Below are positions 39,101 to 49,352 of a DNA stretch of 64,000 nucleotides, one piece after another (positions within the stretch are counted from its first letter, which is position 1; every line of letters starts with the position of its first letter). The DNA comes from Macrosoma leucophasiata (lineage: Eukaryota; Arthropoda; Insecta; Lepidoptera; Hedylidae). The notes beneath the pieces are model-generated. The model did not search any database and was not told the DNA's origin. It saw only the letters and a list, made by a program, of their open reading frames with translations. Where the stretch lies: the NCBI GenBank assembly GCA_036365455.1, contig JAWQUS010000032.1, positions 13,896,001 through 13,960,000 of the forward strand, read 5' to 3'. The position numbers were made by a program, and so were the translations under genes.

Positions 39101-40421
39101 TTGGTCCCGATGAAACTTACGCAATTATATTTGTTGCTATATTTTACTTAGTCCATATTGCATAGATTGTAATCTCAACAAAGTTGATTCTAACTACTTT
39201 TACTGGAGAGAACAGTAACATGATAGTGAAAAGGATTGCTTACAGAAACTCTAGCTAGAGCTTGCAAAACCATTCAATAAATATGGTCAATAAGTTATTT
39301 AGACTGTAGTAACAATAATTTATATTGTGCAGTAAAAATTATTGAATTTAGATAAGTAGTGCAGTCATTTAAAAATTATCAGCATTGAAAGTAAATTTCT
39401 TTATAATTGACGTCAATAAAGATATGAATCGAGATTCACATATCGATATATTTTGTAGTAAGGTTTAGGTCAGTACATTTTACATGGAAATATAATTAAG
39501 AGATGTATTTATAGATTTTGCGGTATGCTTAATTCGAGAATGAGGCGATGCCACGATGCTAGTATTAATTTTAATGACTTTCCGCAAAGAATCCAGTTCA
39601 AGGGAGAATTAAACGTAACGCTGTAAATTTTGAATTATGACCAAGTTTGTCGGTTAATAACGGTTATGAAGATATTATTATTTCGCATTTTAAATTTGAA
39701 TGGTAAACGGACGATGGTCGACCTTCTCTAGCTGACGAAATAACGAGTGACTGTTGGAGTTTGGCAAAGGTTTTACGTTAGTGTGTTTTTTTATGGTTTG
39801 TTACACCAAGTTCATAAATCAGGTATTACAAAAGATAGTGAAAACAAACACAGCACAGGTAGACGGACTGACCGACACTAATGGTCTAATAATAATAAAC
39901 CTTTTGGCTTCAAGCCAGTTCTGCGGCGGGGACTCGCGAAAAAACTTATGATCAAAAGAATCAGTAGTTTTGTTTGCTTCAAAACTTTTGTATGCAATTA
40001 AGTTTAGTGCATTATTTCAAGTTACCACATTGTGATTTGGATTCTTTGTTATATTGACTATAGACATTACCTTTTGTTTTGTTTACATTTTTTATTGTTG
40101 TCGCTTTAGTTGCGCCAACCCTGATTTTAAATGCACCGTAATTTATAATCAATAGGCGGTTGTAAAGAAATTTCTTTACTTTCACACCTTTGAATTCAAC
40201 AAGTATCTGCATCAAATTTTTATATTCGATTCGGCTGAACGTACTCTCACTCCATTAAATGGTTTTTGTTACCAACTCGAGCGCAAGTAGGAGGATTATA
40301 AATTTTGCATTGAAATTAAGAAACTTGACAACCTTGGTGTTTCAAACATCCTGTACGCGAAATCTCGTTTTGCTTATAATTTACTGTGAAAAATTGAAGA
40401 TCAATTGAAAAATTGACCTAC

Positions 40422-40600
40422 CGATTGGAAATAGTCCTTAATCCAGGTCGTCGGCAGAAGACCAAGAGTGCTAGAGAGTTGGCCGCCGTCGACACTAGAA
40501 ACAGTGCAAGGAGCACTATCTGCTCAATCAGCCGGTCCTTCGCTTCCATCCCCTCTGACATCAACGTTGGTCCAGGAGACATGAAATTAGACTGTTCCAT
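40422..40600 (-). CDS. Atypical class A GPCR, exon 1 (N-terminus and TM1)
   Basis: This exon encodes residues 1-59 and two bases of Arg60. The start ATG at 40600 is immediately preceded in frame by TGA, so translation of this exon cannot begin upstream. Later in-frame Met codons (7, 14, 18) are alternative starts. The extracellular N-terminus is short (about 23 residues), has no signal peptide and no N-glycosylation motif. TM1 spans about 25-48 and holds the class A Asn 1.50 as N41 (TAANSLALLVF). The first intracellular loop CRRPGLRTISNR continues into exon 2. The donor CG|GTAGGT lies at 40422/40421. The open frame reads on through the donor for only one codon before a stop, as expected for an exon edge. 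Confidence 0.85.
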
Positions 40601-40900
40601 TCAAATGTCATCACTACACAATCCACAATTAACACACGCAACTCAATTCTCTCAGTTCGCAACTGCAGTTTTAATCGCGCAAAGTTTTTGAGAACACGCC
40701 GGCCGGTCCGACCGCGTCTTTCTCATACGGCTGTCAGATGACAACTGGCGCGGCGAGTGGCGATGGCGAGTGAACGCTCCGCGGGAACCGTCGCTCGGTC
40801 ATCCCCACTCCATCCAACGGAATTTACTTCGAGTAGACAATTAGCTTGCTGCGGCTTTGTCTCGATGCAAAAATCCGTTCGTTCACTGCTCGTGAGTTCA
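40601..40900 (-). promoter_or_regulatory. Candidate 5' UTR and promoter region of the GPCR gene
   Basis: The 300 bases upstream of the start codon include a GC- and CpG-rich block (about 40690-40810) that stands out from the AT-rich surroundings, as promoter-proximal DNA often does. No TATA box at a clear distance was identified. The transcription start is unknown, and an upstream non-coding exon is possible. Confidence 0.4.
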
Positions 40901-41446
40901 GTGGTGATTTATTTAAATCAATTAAAAGTAGACGTAGAAAGATGGTATAAGTTCAACCTTGTCAATGTTGATTTACTTATTTCCTTATTATCCTCATCTT
41001 GATGATTAATATTGATTAGTACCTGAGTAATCTATCACTTTGTTTTTTTTAACTAAAAAGTAAAAAACGTATGGAAGGTAAAGATAAAAGGTGATGTCCT
41101 TCTCCAGAAAGATCAAAGCTTTAAAAGTTATCGTCGAAAAAAATTGGAATCTTAGAAATTATCTATACCAGCTCTTCTGGATATGAGACATTTTATCAAT
41201 TAATAAACCTACGAAAACGTCATTTTATCAATAATCAAAATTAAGTATTAAAGGTAACACACATACCTAATTACTTAAACTGCGAAATACTACACTCAAT
41301 AGGTCATAATAATTTGCACAATCTATCTCCAGATAGGGAAAATATATAAATAAATTGCCCTAGTTATGGTGATCAAAAGAAACACTACTCTTCGAGAATT
41401 ATGACACCACTTGATGGGTAGCAAAATTGTTACCAAATAATAGGTT

Positions 41447-41736
41447 TTTTGTTTTATGTAATGGAAGTGGCAAACATGCATGCAGTTCACATTGATGTTA
41501 AGTGATTACTGCAGCCTATAGACACCCATACTAAGACCAAGGTCAAAATGCAGATGCGTTACCACTCCTGAGGCCTAAGGTGTTAAGCCTCTGTGCCGGA
41601 AATTACAGGGCCGTACATTAACACCTGACCGGAATACGATAGTGCTGAACACTATCATTTAGCAGCAAGTATCTTAGGTAATGCGGTGGTGCCTACGCCC
41701 GCGAGCTTAGTCACTGGAGCTCTACCACCAGTAAAA
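41447..41736 (-). repeat. Family A retroposon, full length
   Basis: It runs from tttactggtggtagagctcc (read in reverse from 41736) to ccattacataaaac. All family blocks are present. It lies about 850 bases upstream of the GPCR start codon. Confidence 0.75.
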
Positions 41737-42606
41737 CCAATACAATCTCCTTTTTTTTTCAAAGTGTTCTCGTGAAACTGAGGTCATTATCATTAATGCC
41801 TGGCGTAGCTCAAAGCCCCAAACGGTCAATTAGACATTTGAGGCCAATGTACGTACAGTAATGCTAAAGAATAGGAGTAAACTACAAAACTCTTAATAAA
41901 AAATGTACTCTTGTCAGAGTGACCAATCTTGATTCGATTAATCTAATGATGGCACAAGCAGATTACTTAAATAAAAATAAACCATTATGTGGATATAAAT
42001 GAAACCATTATGTTGATATGGTGTAATGCAATTGTATATTAAACGTATACGATAACTCAGAGCAAGTAATAAAGACAGAAATATTTAAAAAAAATGCATA
42101 AAATGGCAGATAAGGGAAAAATCACATCTTTGCGTGCACTTGTGTGAAGCAGTGGCGGGACGCTAGTGATAAAACTAAATCCAAAATAATTAACACACAA
42201 AGTTGATGTCTCAAAATGTTTGTGGATGCTGCGTAGAATTTTCACTCGTATGAGTCGTGGTGGAATATGAACTAAGGTGGACGGGAGAAGCTTGAGCTAC
42301 CCTTCTCCTCTAACGCTATTGCACGCCTATGAATATATTTCAAAAAAATAAGTTTCTTTCATAACTTTCCTTTTGAAGCACCTTTATGGAAAGAATTTTG
42401 CAGTGTTCTGTTTTCAGTAAATACATTTTAAAGCACGTATATCTACGAGAACAATTGCGAGGTTTATTATCGTATTTAGTATCAGTGACGAATCCGTTTC
42501 ATCTTAGCCATATTGGCATTGACCCAGAAGTTTTGGGTCATTTACATGCATGAATATACCTGGTCAACTGCCAACTCTCCAGGTGGATGAAAGATGCCAA
42601 ACTTTG

Positions 42607-42770
42607 CTTTATGAGTGGTAGAGCTTCGATGCTAGAGCTTTGAGCACGTACTATTTTCCAGATAATGGTATTATTCTGGTATTTAAAAGGTCATGCCTTT
42701 AAGACAGATATTATATTCCGACTTGAGCCCTCAGAAGTAGCAACACATTTGACATTTAGCACACCGCGAA
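42607..42770 (+). repeat. Diverged family A-like sequence
   Basis: gtggtagagcttcgatgcta and aggtcatgcctttaagacag follow the family A layout loosely. It is likely an old copy. Confidence 0.35.
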
Positions 42771-42885
42771 CACTCCGCCAACGTAGGTTGATGTTTTAAA
42801 TTTGCACTTTCACCGTCTACCTATTTACTTGTTTGCTATTTGATAACTTATGAAATATCATTACCGACCAGATTAATCCACGACA

Positions 42886-42956
42886 ATGTGGCAATCTTTG
42901 GGGAAGGCCTTTGTACAGCAGCGGACGTCTTTTGACAGTAATGATGATGATGAATC
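42886..42956 (+). repeat. RTE LINE tail fragment
   Basis: gtggcaatctttggggaagg, then cctttgtacagcagcggacg, then tctttt and a GATGATGATGA run. This is the typical end of an RTE-like LINE. Confidence 0.65.
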
Positions 42957-43445
42957 CACGGTCTGTGACGTAACAACCGCTTGATTCAATTGTATGGTTT
43001 ACATCATAGAGTAACACGGACCACCAGCCGCGGCGGACCGGAGGAAGCCATATGTAGGATTTCCTCTCTGTCAAAGTACAAGCCCAAATGGGACTATGCC
43101 TGTCGCCTAGATGTTTAAAATGTGCGTGAAATTGTTTATGTATTTTGTTAAAGTTAAGGTATGAGTTACGTAGTAATAGATGATTTCTGTAGTGTATGTG
43201 TGTGTGTCACACGCATTTTCCCCCGCAAAAAATGACAGACTGTTTTGCGTTGGTAATAAACGCTATGGCTACTCCCCTCCGGTCCGCCGCAGCGTCCGGT
43301 GGCCCCAGTTGCTCTATGGTCTACAGATATCTGATTCGGGTCTGGGTGACTGTGTATTTATTGTGTGTGTACAACAGCACCTACTATACAGGTTTATGCC
43401 AACGGTATAGCTGTGAGTGGTTAATTGTAAACGTATTTATTTATC
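42957..43445 (+). repeat. Family G SINE interrupted by an E element
   Basis: The left part (42957-43004) is a diverged G head ending tgtatggttta. The right part (43319-43445) resumes at ctacagatatctgattcggg and continues through the G tail (tgtgtacaacagcacctact). Removal of 43005-43318 restores the G order, so E inserted into an existing G copy. Confidence 0.65.
43005..43318 (-). mobile_element. Family E MITE, full length, nested in a G SINE
   Basis: The ends are CATAGAGTAACACGG and, in reverse, CATAGAGCAACTGGG, continuing as a roughly 50-bp inverted repeat containing ccgcggcggaccgga. The flanking 8-mers GTTTACAT and GTCTACAG agree at 6 of 8 positions, a decayed target duplication. No transposase. 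Confidence 0.7.
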
Positions 43446-43450
43446 ACTAG

Positions 43451-43696
43451 CGGCCCGCCCGCGCTACGTCTTCGCACGGATGCATTATTCTACCTACTAA
43501 CGTTGCGAAAGCAGTTAAGCCCCTCTGTATCTATGTACCTCAAAAACACACCCTCAGGGGAGTGAATTTTGCAATATTCCGTCTAAGTGAACATCTACGT
43601 CCTAGAAAGAATCCCCATGCAAAACTTTAAAATCCTAGCACTTGCAGTTTCTGAGATTTCATAACGAGTGAGTGACCTTTCGCTTTTATAATATAG
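43451..43696 (+). repeat. LINE 3' tail (RTE/CR1-like)
   Basis: gcccgcgctacgtcttcgca followed by ccccatgcaaaactttaaaa and ending cgcttttataatatagat. This is the familiar arrangement of an insect non-LTR element 3' UTR. The family T dimer inserted right at its end. Confidence 0.6.
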
Positions 43697-43708
43697 ATAC
43701 ATTATATT

Positions 43709-44038
43709 TTTTTTTATTTAAAGAAAAATGGAAAGAAAAATTTGACTTCAGGCGAGACTCGAACTCGCGGCCTACTGGGAATCTAGTCCAGCCGCTCTTC
43801 CAATTGAGCTACTGAAGTCCTGCCCGATTTGTCAAATCTTTCCTTCACATTTATTGCATTGCTTTATGGTAGCAGCAGCGCCATCTATTGCCAACTATGC
43901 TAGTTAGGCAACCGATATAATAGACTTTTCAGTTATAGCGAGTTCGAGTCTCGCCTGAAGTCAAATTTTTCTTTCCATTTTTCTTTAAATAAAAATATAT
44001 TTCACAAGCATGTGTTAATGCGAAATAATATAAAACAA
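43709..44038 (-). mobile_element. Family T snapback dimer with 12-bp target duplication
   Basis: The left arm is a minus-strand T SINE with a complete tRNA-like core (43819 down to 43744) and leader. The right arm (from about 43938) is a plus-strand copy beginning only at the T arm (gcgagttcgagtctc), followed by the same roughly 50-base extension as the 15.4-kb copy. About 85 bases of unrelated spacer separate them. The exact 12-base duplication ATACATTATATT flanks the unit (43697-43708 and 44039-44050). Both dimers have TACATTAT in the duplication. Confidence 0.82.
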
Positions 44039-44280
44039 ATACATTATATTGTTAATCTGAAAAAGCGTTACTCGAACTGAAAAATGTTTATGACCTCCAG
44101 TTCCATAGAACTCTAACAAAAACAGAACTACAAGCCGCTCTATTATTATAGATTAAGTTTGGACTCTGACACCTACAACTGATAATTGACATGATAAAAA
44201 TATTATTATCTAGAAAGTAATTGTTGTTGATAAGCCAACAATTTGTCAATAATACGTCCCGATGTTATTATGTATCAATA

Positions 44281-45042
44281 CTTTCATATTACCGCGCAGA
44301 AATATTTTATTTCATTATCCTAGGTATTGCTGAATGGCTCAAGGTTTCATAAATCCAATTTTCCTTATTGCCTGTCTCCTAAAATAGTATCTACTTATGA
44401 ACATTCCTTTCTATTCATCGATACGCCGTTTATCAATAAGTGTGTTTTCATTTATCTCACGTCTCTAGGTCTCTTTCATATTACCTCGCAGAAATATTTT
44501 ATTTCATTATCCTAGGTATTGCTGAATGGCTCAAGGTTTCATAAATCCAATTTTCCTTATTGCCTGTCTCCTAAAATAGTATCTACTTATGAACATTCCT
44601 TTCTATTCATCGATACGTTTATCAATAAGTGTGTTTTCATTTATCTCACGTCTCTAGGTCTCTTTCATATTACCTCGCAGAAATATTTTATTTCATTATC
44701 CTAGGTATTGCTGAATGGCTCAAGGTTTCATAAATCCAATTTTCCTTATTGCCTGTCTCCTAAAATAGTATCTACTTATGAACATTCCTTTCTATTCATC
44801 GATACGCCGTTTATCAATAAGTGTGTTTTCATTTATCTCACGTCTCTAGGTCTCTTTCATATTACCTCGCAGAAATATTTTATTTCATTATCCTAGGTAT
44901 TGCTGAATGGCTCAAGGTTTCATAAATCCAATTTTCCTTGTTGCCTGTCTCCTAAAATAGTATCTACTTATGAACATTCCTTTCTATTCATCGATACGTT
45001 TATCAATAAGTGTGTTTTCATTTATCTCACGTCTCTAGGTCT
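44281..45042. repeat. Tandem array, four units of 192/189/192/189 bp
   Basis: Units start at 44281, 44473, 44662 and 44854, and the array ends after exactly four. Units 1 and 3 read gatacgccgtttatc and units 2 and 4 read gatacgtttatc, a 3-base difference that alternates. The repeat is nearly identical otherwise (unit 1 has accgcgcag for acctcgcag, unit 4 has ccttgttgcc for ccttattgcc). The 62-codon frames in it repeat with the units and show no recognisable protein, so the array is best read as non-coding satellite-like DNA. Confidence 0.92.
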
Positions 45043-45145
45043 CTAGGCTAGACTATGTTAATAAAAATATTACTATACGTGTCAATAATTTATATAATTA
45101 AATAATGTACGTAATTTTATTTCTATGCATTATACTATATAAAAA

Positions 45146-45451
45146 CTGCAGTAGCCTAGTGGTAGCAGGCGACTACTACTACGCTGGAGGTCCTGGGTTC
45201 GATTCCCGGGGGCTATCAGAGATAACGATTTAAAATCCTTTATCTCTGGTTCTATTGGGATTATTCAATTTTCTGGAAGTTTCCCAATACCTCGGAGTTT
45301 GGAAATGTGCCCGGAGATAGCAACGGGCGCGCCACCTGTTACATGGGTCTAAAAAAGTAACCGGCAAATCGTGGGTGTTTGCATGTATGCTTGAATGCAT
45401 GCATTTACCTCTGCCTACCCCTTCGGGGATTACAGGCGTGAAATTACGTTT
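45146..45451 (+). repeat. Family F SINE, full length
   Basis: The tRNA-like head (gtagcctagtggtagcaggc, B-box gggttcgattcccgg) is followed by the body tatcagagataacg, ccggagatagcaacgggc and the tail acctctgcctaccccttcgg ending ggcgtgaaattacg. The target duplication is not evident. Confidence 0.72.
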
Positions 45452-45979
45452 TTATTATTTTTTTGTCATAGTGTAGGTATATATATATTGCTGTTAGTTT
45501 ACTTTTTACTATACTTAGCTAAATTTGAATAATATGTATATATGTAGTCTAGTATTTTGGCATTTTTTTTTTCGTGGTACAATCATTGCCTGGCGACTTG
45601 AGGTTCGTGATGCCACTAAGACCCACCAGAATGTCAGCGCTGCAGCCACTGTTGCAGCAATCAGCTGAAGTGGGTGCCGTTTTTTTTTTTTTCGCTTCCC
45701 ACAACCAAATAGGTATGTAACAATTTTTTTACTTGATTTTAAATATTTTTATTATTGTTGTGTGTGTGCCACAAAAATAAATGTTTCTTTCTTTCAATAA
45801 TTGTCCATCTAGACTGCAGTTAACTATTGTGGAGTAATAAAGCAGTAAGTACACACACACGCGACCGAATTCGGTCCGACGGACCGACACCGCCGACCAA
45901 ATCGGTCCGCATCCGACAAAATCCACTGTTGGTACACGGCCAGATTTGATTCGGAGCGTACCGAATCCGCTGCTTAATA
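45452..45979. other. Repeat-like sequence of unknown class
   Basis: Two T-rich runs (45567-45575 and 45680-45691) bracket a segment (tggcgacttgaggttcgtga onward) that looks interspersed but has no second copy here. A CpG-rich block at 45860-45960 repeats cggtccg and cgaccaaatcgg motifs. No gene was recognised. Confidence 0.3.
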
Positions 45980-46345
45980 ATGGCAACCCATTATACGTCC
46001 CACTGCTGGGCACGAGTCCCTCCTCCTTTTTGGGCGGAGGCCTGGAGCTTACTCCACCACGCTGCTCCAATGCGGGTTGGTGGAGATACAGGTTAGTGGC
46101 CAACCCGTTGTCGGATGTTTTCAAATCGCCCATAAAGCCTCCGACAAGGTTTAACGACTGCTATAGATAGCAACCGGGACCGAAGGCTTAACGTGCCCTC
46201 CGAAGCACGGAAACGCGCATTTTAATTTGCCACCAGCGGTCACCCATCAGTGCCCATCACACACCCGACCGCGCCAGTATCGCTTACGATCTACACTAGC
46301 CGCGGGGTGATGCGCGCTTCGCTATTTGCTCCGTACCAAATCCGG
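45980..46345 (-). repeat. Family H LINE 3' region, long copy
   Basis: Read in reverse it ends gtgcccagcagtgggacgta, preceded by ttggagcagcgtggtggagt and, further 5', the segment with cggtcacccat and gcttacgatctacactagcc. The 54.65-kb copy matches over the same span. It is the 3' UTR of an RTE-like LINE; no reverse transcriptase frame is retained. Confidence 0.7.
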
Positions 46346-46397
46346 ATGTGTTTTACGACTAATATATGCAACTGACATTAGGTAACTTTTTCCACAG

Positions 46398-46632
46398 AAT
46401 CATCACCACTCGAGCCGAAAGATGTTTACTGTTGGACAAAGCCTTCCCCAAAGACGCTTACAACAGTGTTGTGCGCCTCGTTAGGGGAGAATATGCCATG
46501 ATCGCCACGCTTGGCAGGCGAATTGGCGATCGCAGTGGCGCTAGTTTTATCGCTGGACGCTGCTGCCCATCACACGTTGATATTTATGCTACCGTCCCAT
46601 TGCAATGGTTTGACCGCCATTGTTCGGTTATT
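46398..46632 (-). repeat. Family D repeat copy
   Basis: It matches 61183-61490 in reverse: ccgaacaatggcggtcaaac, cgccaagcgtggcgatc, atggcatattctccc, aacactgttgt and the tail gtccaacagtaaacatcttt. Non-coding. Confidence 0.65.
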
Positions 46633-46735
46633 TTTTAATGTAATGGAAGTGGCAAACAAGCATGCAGTTCACATTGATGTTATGTGATGACTGCAGACTA
46701 TAGATAGCCACGCAATGGCCAGAGGTCAAAATGCG
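46633..46735 (-). repeat. Family A retroposon 3' fragment
   Basis: The tail and first body block only (atgtaatggaagtggcaaac to ccagaggtcaaaatgcg), joined directly to a family C tail. Confidence 0.6.
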
Positions 46736-46935
46736 TGTTAGTCTGTCTGTCTGTTCCGGGTAATCTCGGAAACGGCTCTACCGATTTTAACGGGACTTTC
46801 ACTGGCAGATAGCTTATGTAATAAGGCGTAACTTGGGCTACTTTTATACTAGCTGCGCCCACGACTTCGTCCGTGTAGGTACTGAACAATCAAATTCTCA
46901 CGGGAACGAAGTCGCGGGGACAGCTAGTCTGTAAT
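46736..46935 (-). repeat. LINE 3' tail fragment, family C
   Basis: The reverse-oriented equivalent of 507-700, with cgacttcgtccgtgtaggta, cagtgaaagtcccgttaaaa and the gacagacagactaac run at its 3' end. Confidence 0.6.
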
Positions 46936-47000
46936 AAATATCATCTTAACGATTTGTTTTTAGTTCTTTCTAATATCTCTCTCGATTCACTGTACTTTGA

Positions 47001-47150
47001 TTTTTGTATGTAATAAAAGTGGCGAACAAGCACGCAGTTCACATTGATGTTAAGTAATGACTGCAGCCTAAAGACACCCATACAAAGACCACAGGACAAA
47101 ATGCAGATGCGTTGACCTTTGAGACCTAATATTTATAGAATATGCCTCGT
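47001..47150 (-). repeat. Family A retroposon 3' fragment
   Basis: It contains gtaataaaagtggcgaacaa, gatgttaagtaatgactgc and aaatgcagatgcgttg, then decays. The head is missing. Confidence 0.6.
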
Positions 47151-47502
47151 TAAAACAATAAAAAAGATATAAAATTTGCATAGCGGATATGGTTTAAAAC
47201 AAAAAATGTACATCAATACCGTAAAACACTTTTTAAATTAATATAAAATTGATAAAAAAGGAGTCGAAACAGATTTTTATTCATATATTTTTTACGAACA
47301 TTAAGCTAAACCATAAATTTCGTATCAGAATATTATATATAATTTAACTAGCTGTATGCCGCGGTTTTACTTGCGTTTTTTGATGAGTAGAGATCAGCTC
47401 TACCTTAACTTAGTAACTGTAAAGCTTAAGGACAGGCATTTTTCTGGAAGAACAAAAATCCTTGAAAGATTCAACATTTCTCGACATGAGTTCAATTACT
47501 CT

Positions 47503-47782
47503 TTTTTATTTCAAGAAGTGGCAAACAATCGTACAGTGAATATTGATGGTAAGTAATAGGTACTGACTCCTATAAACATCTACCAGAAACCAGAGATTTC
47601 AATGTAGATGTGTTACCACTCCTGAGACCTAATGTGTTATGCCTCTGAGCCAGAAATTACAGAGCCTACCACCTGACCGGAACACGGTAGTGCTGAACAC
47701 TATGATTTAGCGTTAAGTAGAATAGGTAATGTGGTAGTGCCTACGCCGGCGAGCTCTTAACTTAGCTCTACCGCCAGTAAAA
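47503..47782 (-). repeat. Family A retroposon, diverged full-length copy
   Basis: The whole family order is kept (gaagtggcaaacaatcg to ctctaccgccagtaaaa) with many substitutions, so it is older than the copies at 41.4, 51.0 and 59.6 kb. Confidence 0.65.
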
Positions 47783-47848
47783 TTCAGAATTGTGATTTAA
47801 GTGTAGTTATCGTAATGAAGATGTAAGAAAGAGGCTTTGTGTGAATGA

Positions 47849-48143
47849 GAGTATCAAAAATATACATACTTGAAGAAAGAATGTCGAATGAGCGAATGAC
47901 TAAATATATATACAATGCGAATGTGGATGGTTGCAGAGGCCCAGGAAGACCAAGACTTACCTACCGTGACCAAATAGGTCGAGTACTATCTGATGGTGGG
48001 GTCAAAAGTCTTAGGAATCGGCGTGCATATATGAAGAGAATGAATATGAGGCACGGGAGGTGTGTCAGAACCGGGATATCTGGAGCTCCACACTCTCAGC
48101 CTACCCCGTTAGGGACCTGGCGTGAAGATACATACATGTACTA
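47849..48143 (+). pseudogene. LINE reverse transcriptase C-terminal remnant
   Basis: The frame contains RMSNERMTKYIYNANVDGCR followed by GPGRPRLTYRDQIGRVLSDG and RNRRAYMKRMN. The order ERM-x-LTK-x-Y, GRGRPR-x-T, DQIG-x-VL, K-x-RNRRACM is familiar from the C-terminus of lepidopteran non-LTR retrotransposon polyproteins. The match decays after residue 75 and no reverse transcriptase core is upstream, so it is a dead fragment. Confidence 0.7.
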
Positions 48144-48404
48144 ATGTGTAGACATTTCTGTACAGACTGCAGTATTCAGTGACCATTGAACTGCATGCTT
48201 TTTGGTCACCATCAGACAACCACAAGGCAACTGTACAAAAATCATAAGCACAATAATAGTGCTGGCAAGTCTGTTAACACAAAAAGTCTATTCCTAGACG
48301 TAGCTTCGAGATAATTATGAGCTGATATTTTTGGCAGATTCATAAATAATGAACAATACGTTCTGCTAGCTTCTAATTTCAAACGTTATTCTTTTCTTAT
48401 TTCA

Positions 48405-48545
48405 TATCTACACAAAAAGCAGAGGTCAAAATACACATCTGTAGTTGCCACCCCTTAGATCATGTTGTCATGTCTTTGTGATAGTTATTACGGAGCCATA
48501 CATTACCATCTAACCGGAATACGATAGTGCTGAACTCAACCATTT
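48405..48545 (-). repeat. Diverged family A fragment
   Basis: cagaggtcaaaatacacat, then tacattaccatctaaccgga, then atacgatagtgctgaac follow the family A order. Confidence 0.45.
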
Positions 48546-48628
48546 AGCGCTGGACCGTTCGTTGTGGCAATCTTTGGGAGAGGCCTTTGTCCAGCAGTGG
48601 ACGTCTTTTGGCTGAAATTATGATGGTA
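48546..48628 (+). repeat. RTE LINE tail fragment
   Basis: gttgtggcaatctttgggag, then aggcctttgtccagcagtgg, then acgtcttttggctgaa and a short ATG-rich run. Confidence 0.65.
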
Positions 48629-49352
48629 TCATAAAAAAGTATATAAGGCGAACTTAACTACCACAAAGCCTTATCGACCTGTCAACCTCTGTTTGAATTT
48701 GACTGATGTGTGCCATAAGTATACCAATCTGCCACCCTTCCCTTCTAGAGCCTACTTACCCTCTCCTAGAACCAAACTGCTCCTCTATAGATCGTCGGTT
48801 GGCGAGAGAAGATAAATCCCATAATTTACCCCGGTCGAAACCGTGTTGGCGAAGCAGGTGATCTTTCACTAAGGCAAAAATGCGAGCGATTTCAAAATAA
48901 AAAAAAGTTGGAATGACAAGACAAATTCGACCTTCGTTTCATGGGGGGAGGGAACTCTAAAACACCTCGCGTGTTCAGTACTCAGATGCAGATTTTTTAT
49001 TGAATTTTATATCGCAAAATTAATTCAAATGAATTGATCTCATCACACCATATTTTTTGTCAGCACACGGTTAACGCAAATGATCTGAAGAATATTAAAC
49101 ATTCAATATCATAATTCATTGATTTGTAATAAAAAAGGACTTGAGTTTAAAGTAAACGCAAATTGCTTTCTATACACGTGTGTAAGATAAAATATTTTTT
49201 TCCGCTGTAAATTTCCACTCTACAGTAATTACTGGACGTCTACGACTTTGATCAGTGATAGTGTGCACATATGACAGGCGCACAGGAACCTATGGTTGTG
49301 CAAATCGAATTCTGCTGGAATAATCTATAGTTTACTTATAATAAAATTTTAA

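Larger units (their letters stand above)
13155..40421 (-). other. 27.3-kb intron of the GPCR gene
   Basis: The donor reads CG|GTAGGT at 40421 and the acceptor reads gtttccttgttccag ending at 13155, both on the minus strand. The intron sits in phase 2: exon 1 gives CG and exon 2 gives G of one Arg codon, and TM1 runs straight into TM2. It is AT-rich and has far fewer repeats than the flanks. No additional coding exon is needed to complete the receptor, and none was recognised on either strand. The longest open frames (133 codons at 14811-15212 minus, 126 codons at 28188-28568 plus) have no recognisable domain. Repeats inside it are listed separately. Confidence 0.8.

Noticed and set aside
44327..44896. 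Three nearly identical frames of 61-62 codons.
   Set aside because: They repeat only because they lie in tandem units; no start context, domain or codon bias supports a protein.
45155..45225. tRNA-like sequences at 45.15, 55.16, 61.85, 4.9 and 51.3 kb as tRNA genes.
   Set aside because: Each is the head of a SINE with a conserved body and tail; acceptor stems do not close.
46698..46889. Small frames across repeat families A and C (also 546-752).
   Set aside because: They change with each copy's indels and fall in non-coding retroposon tails.
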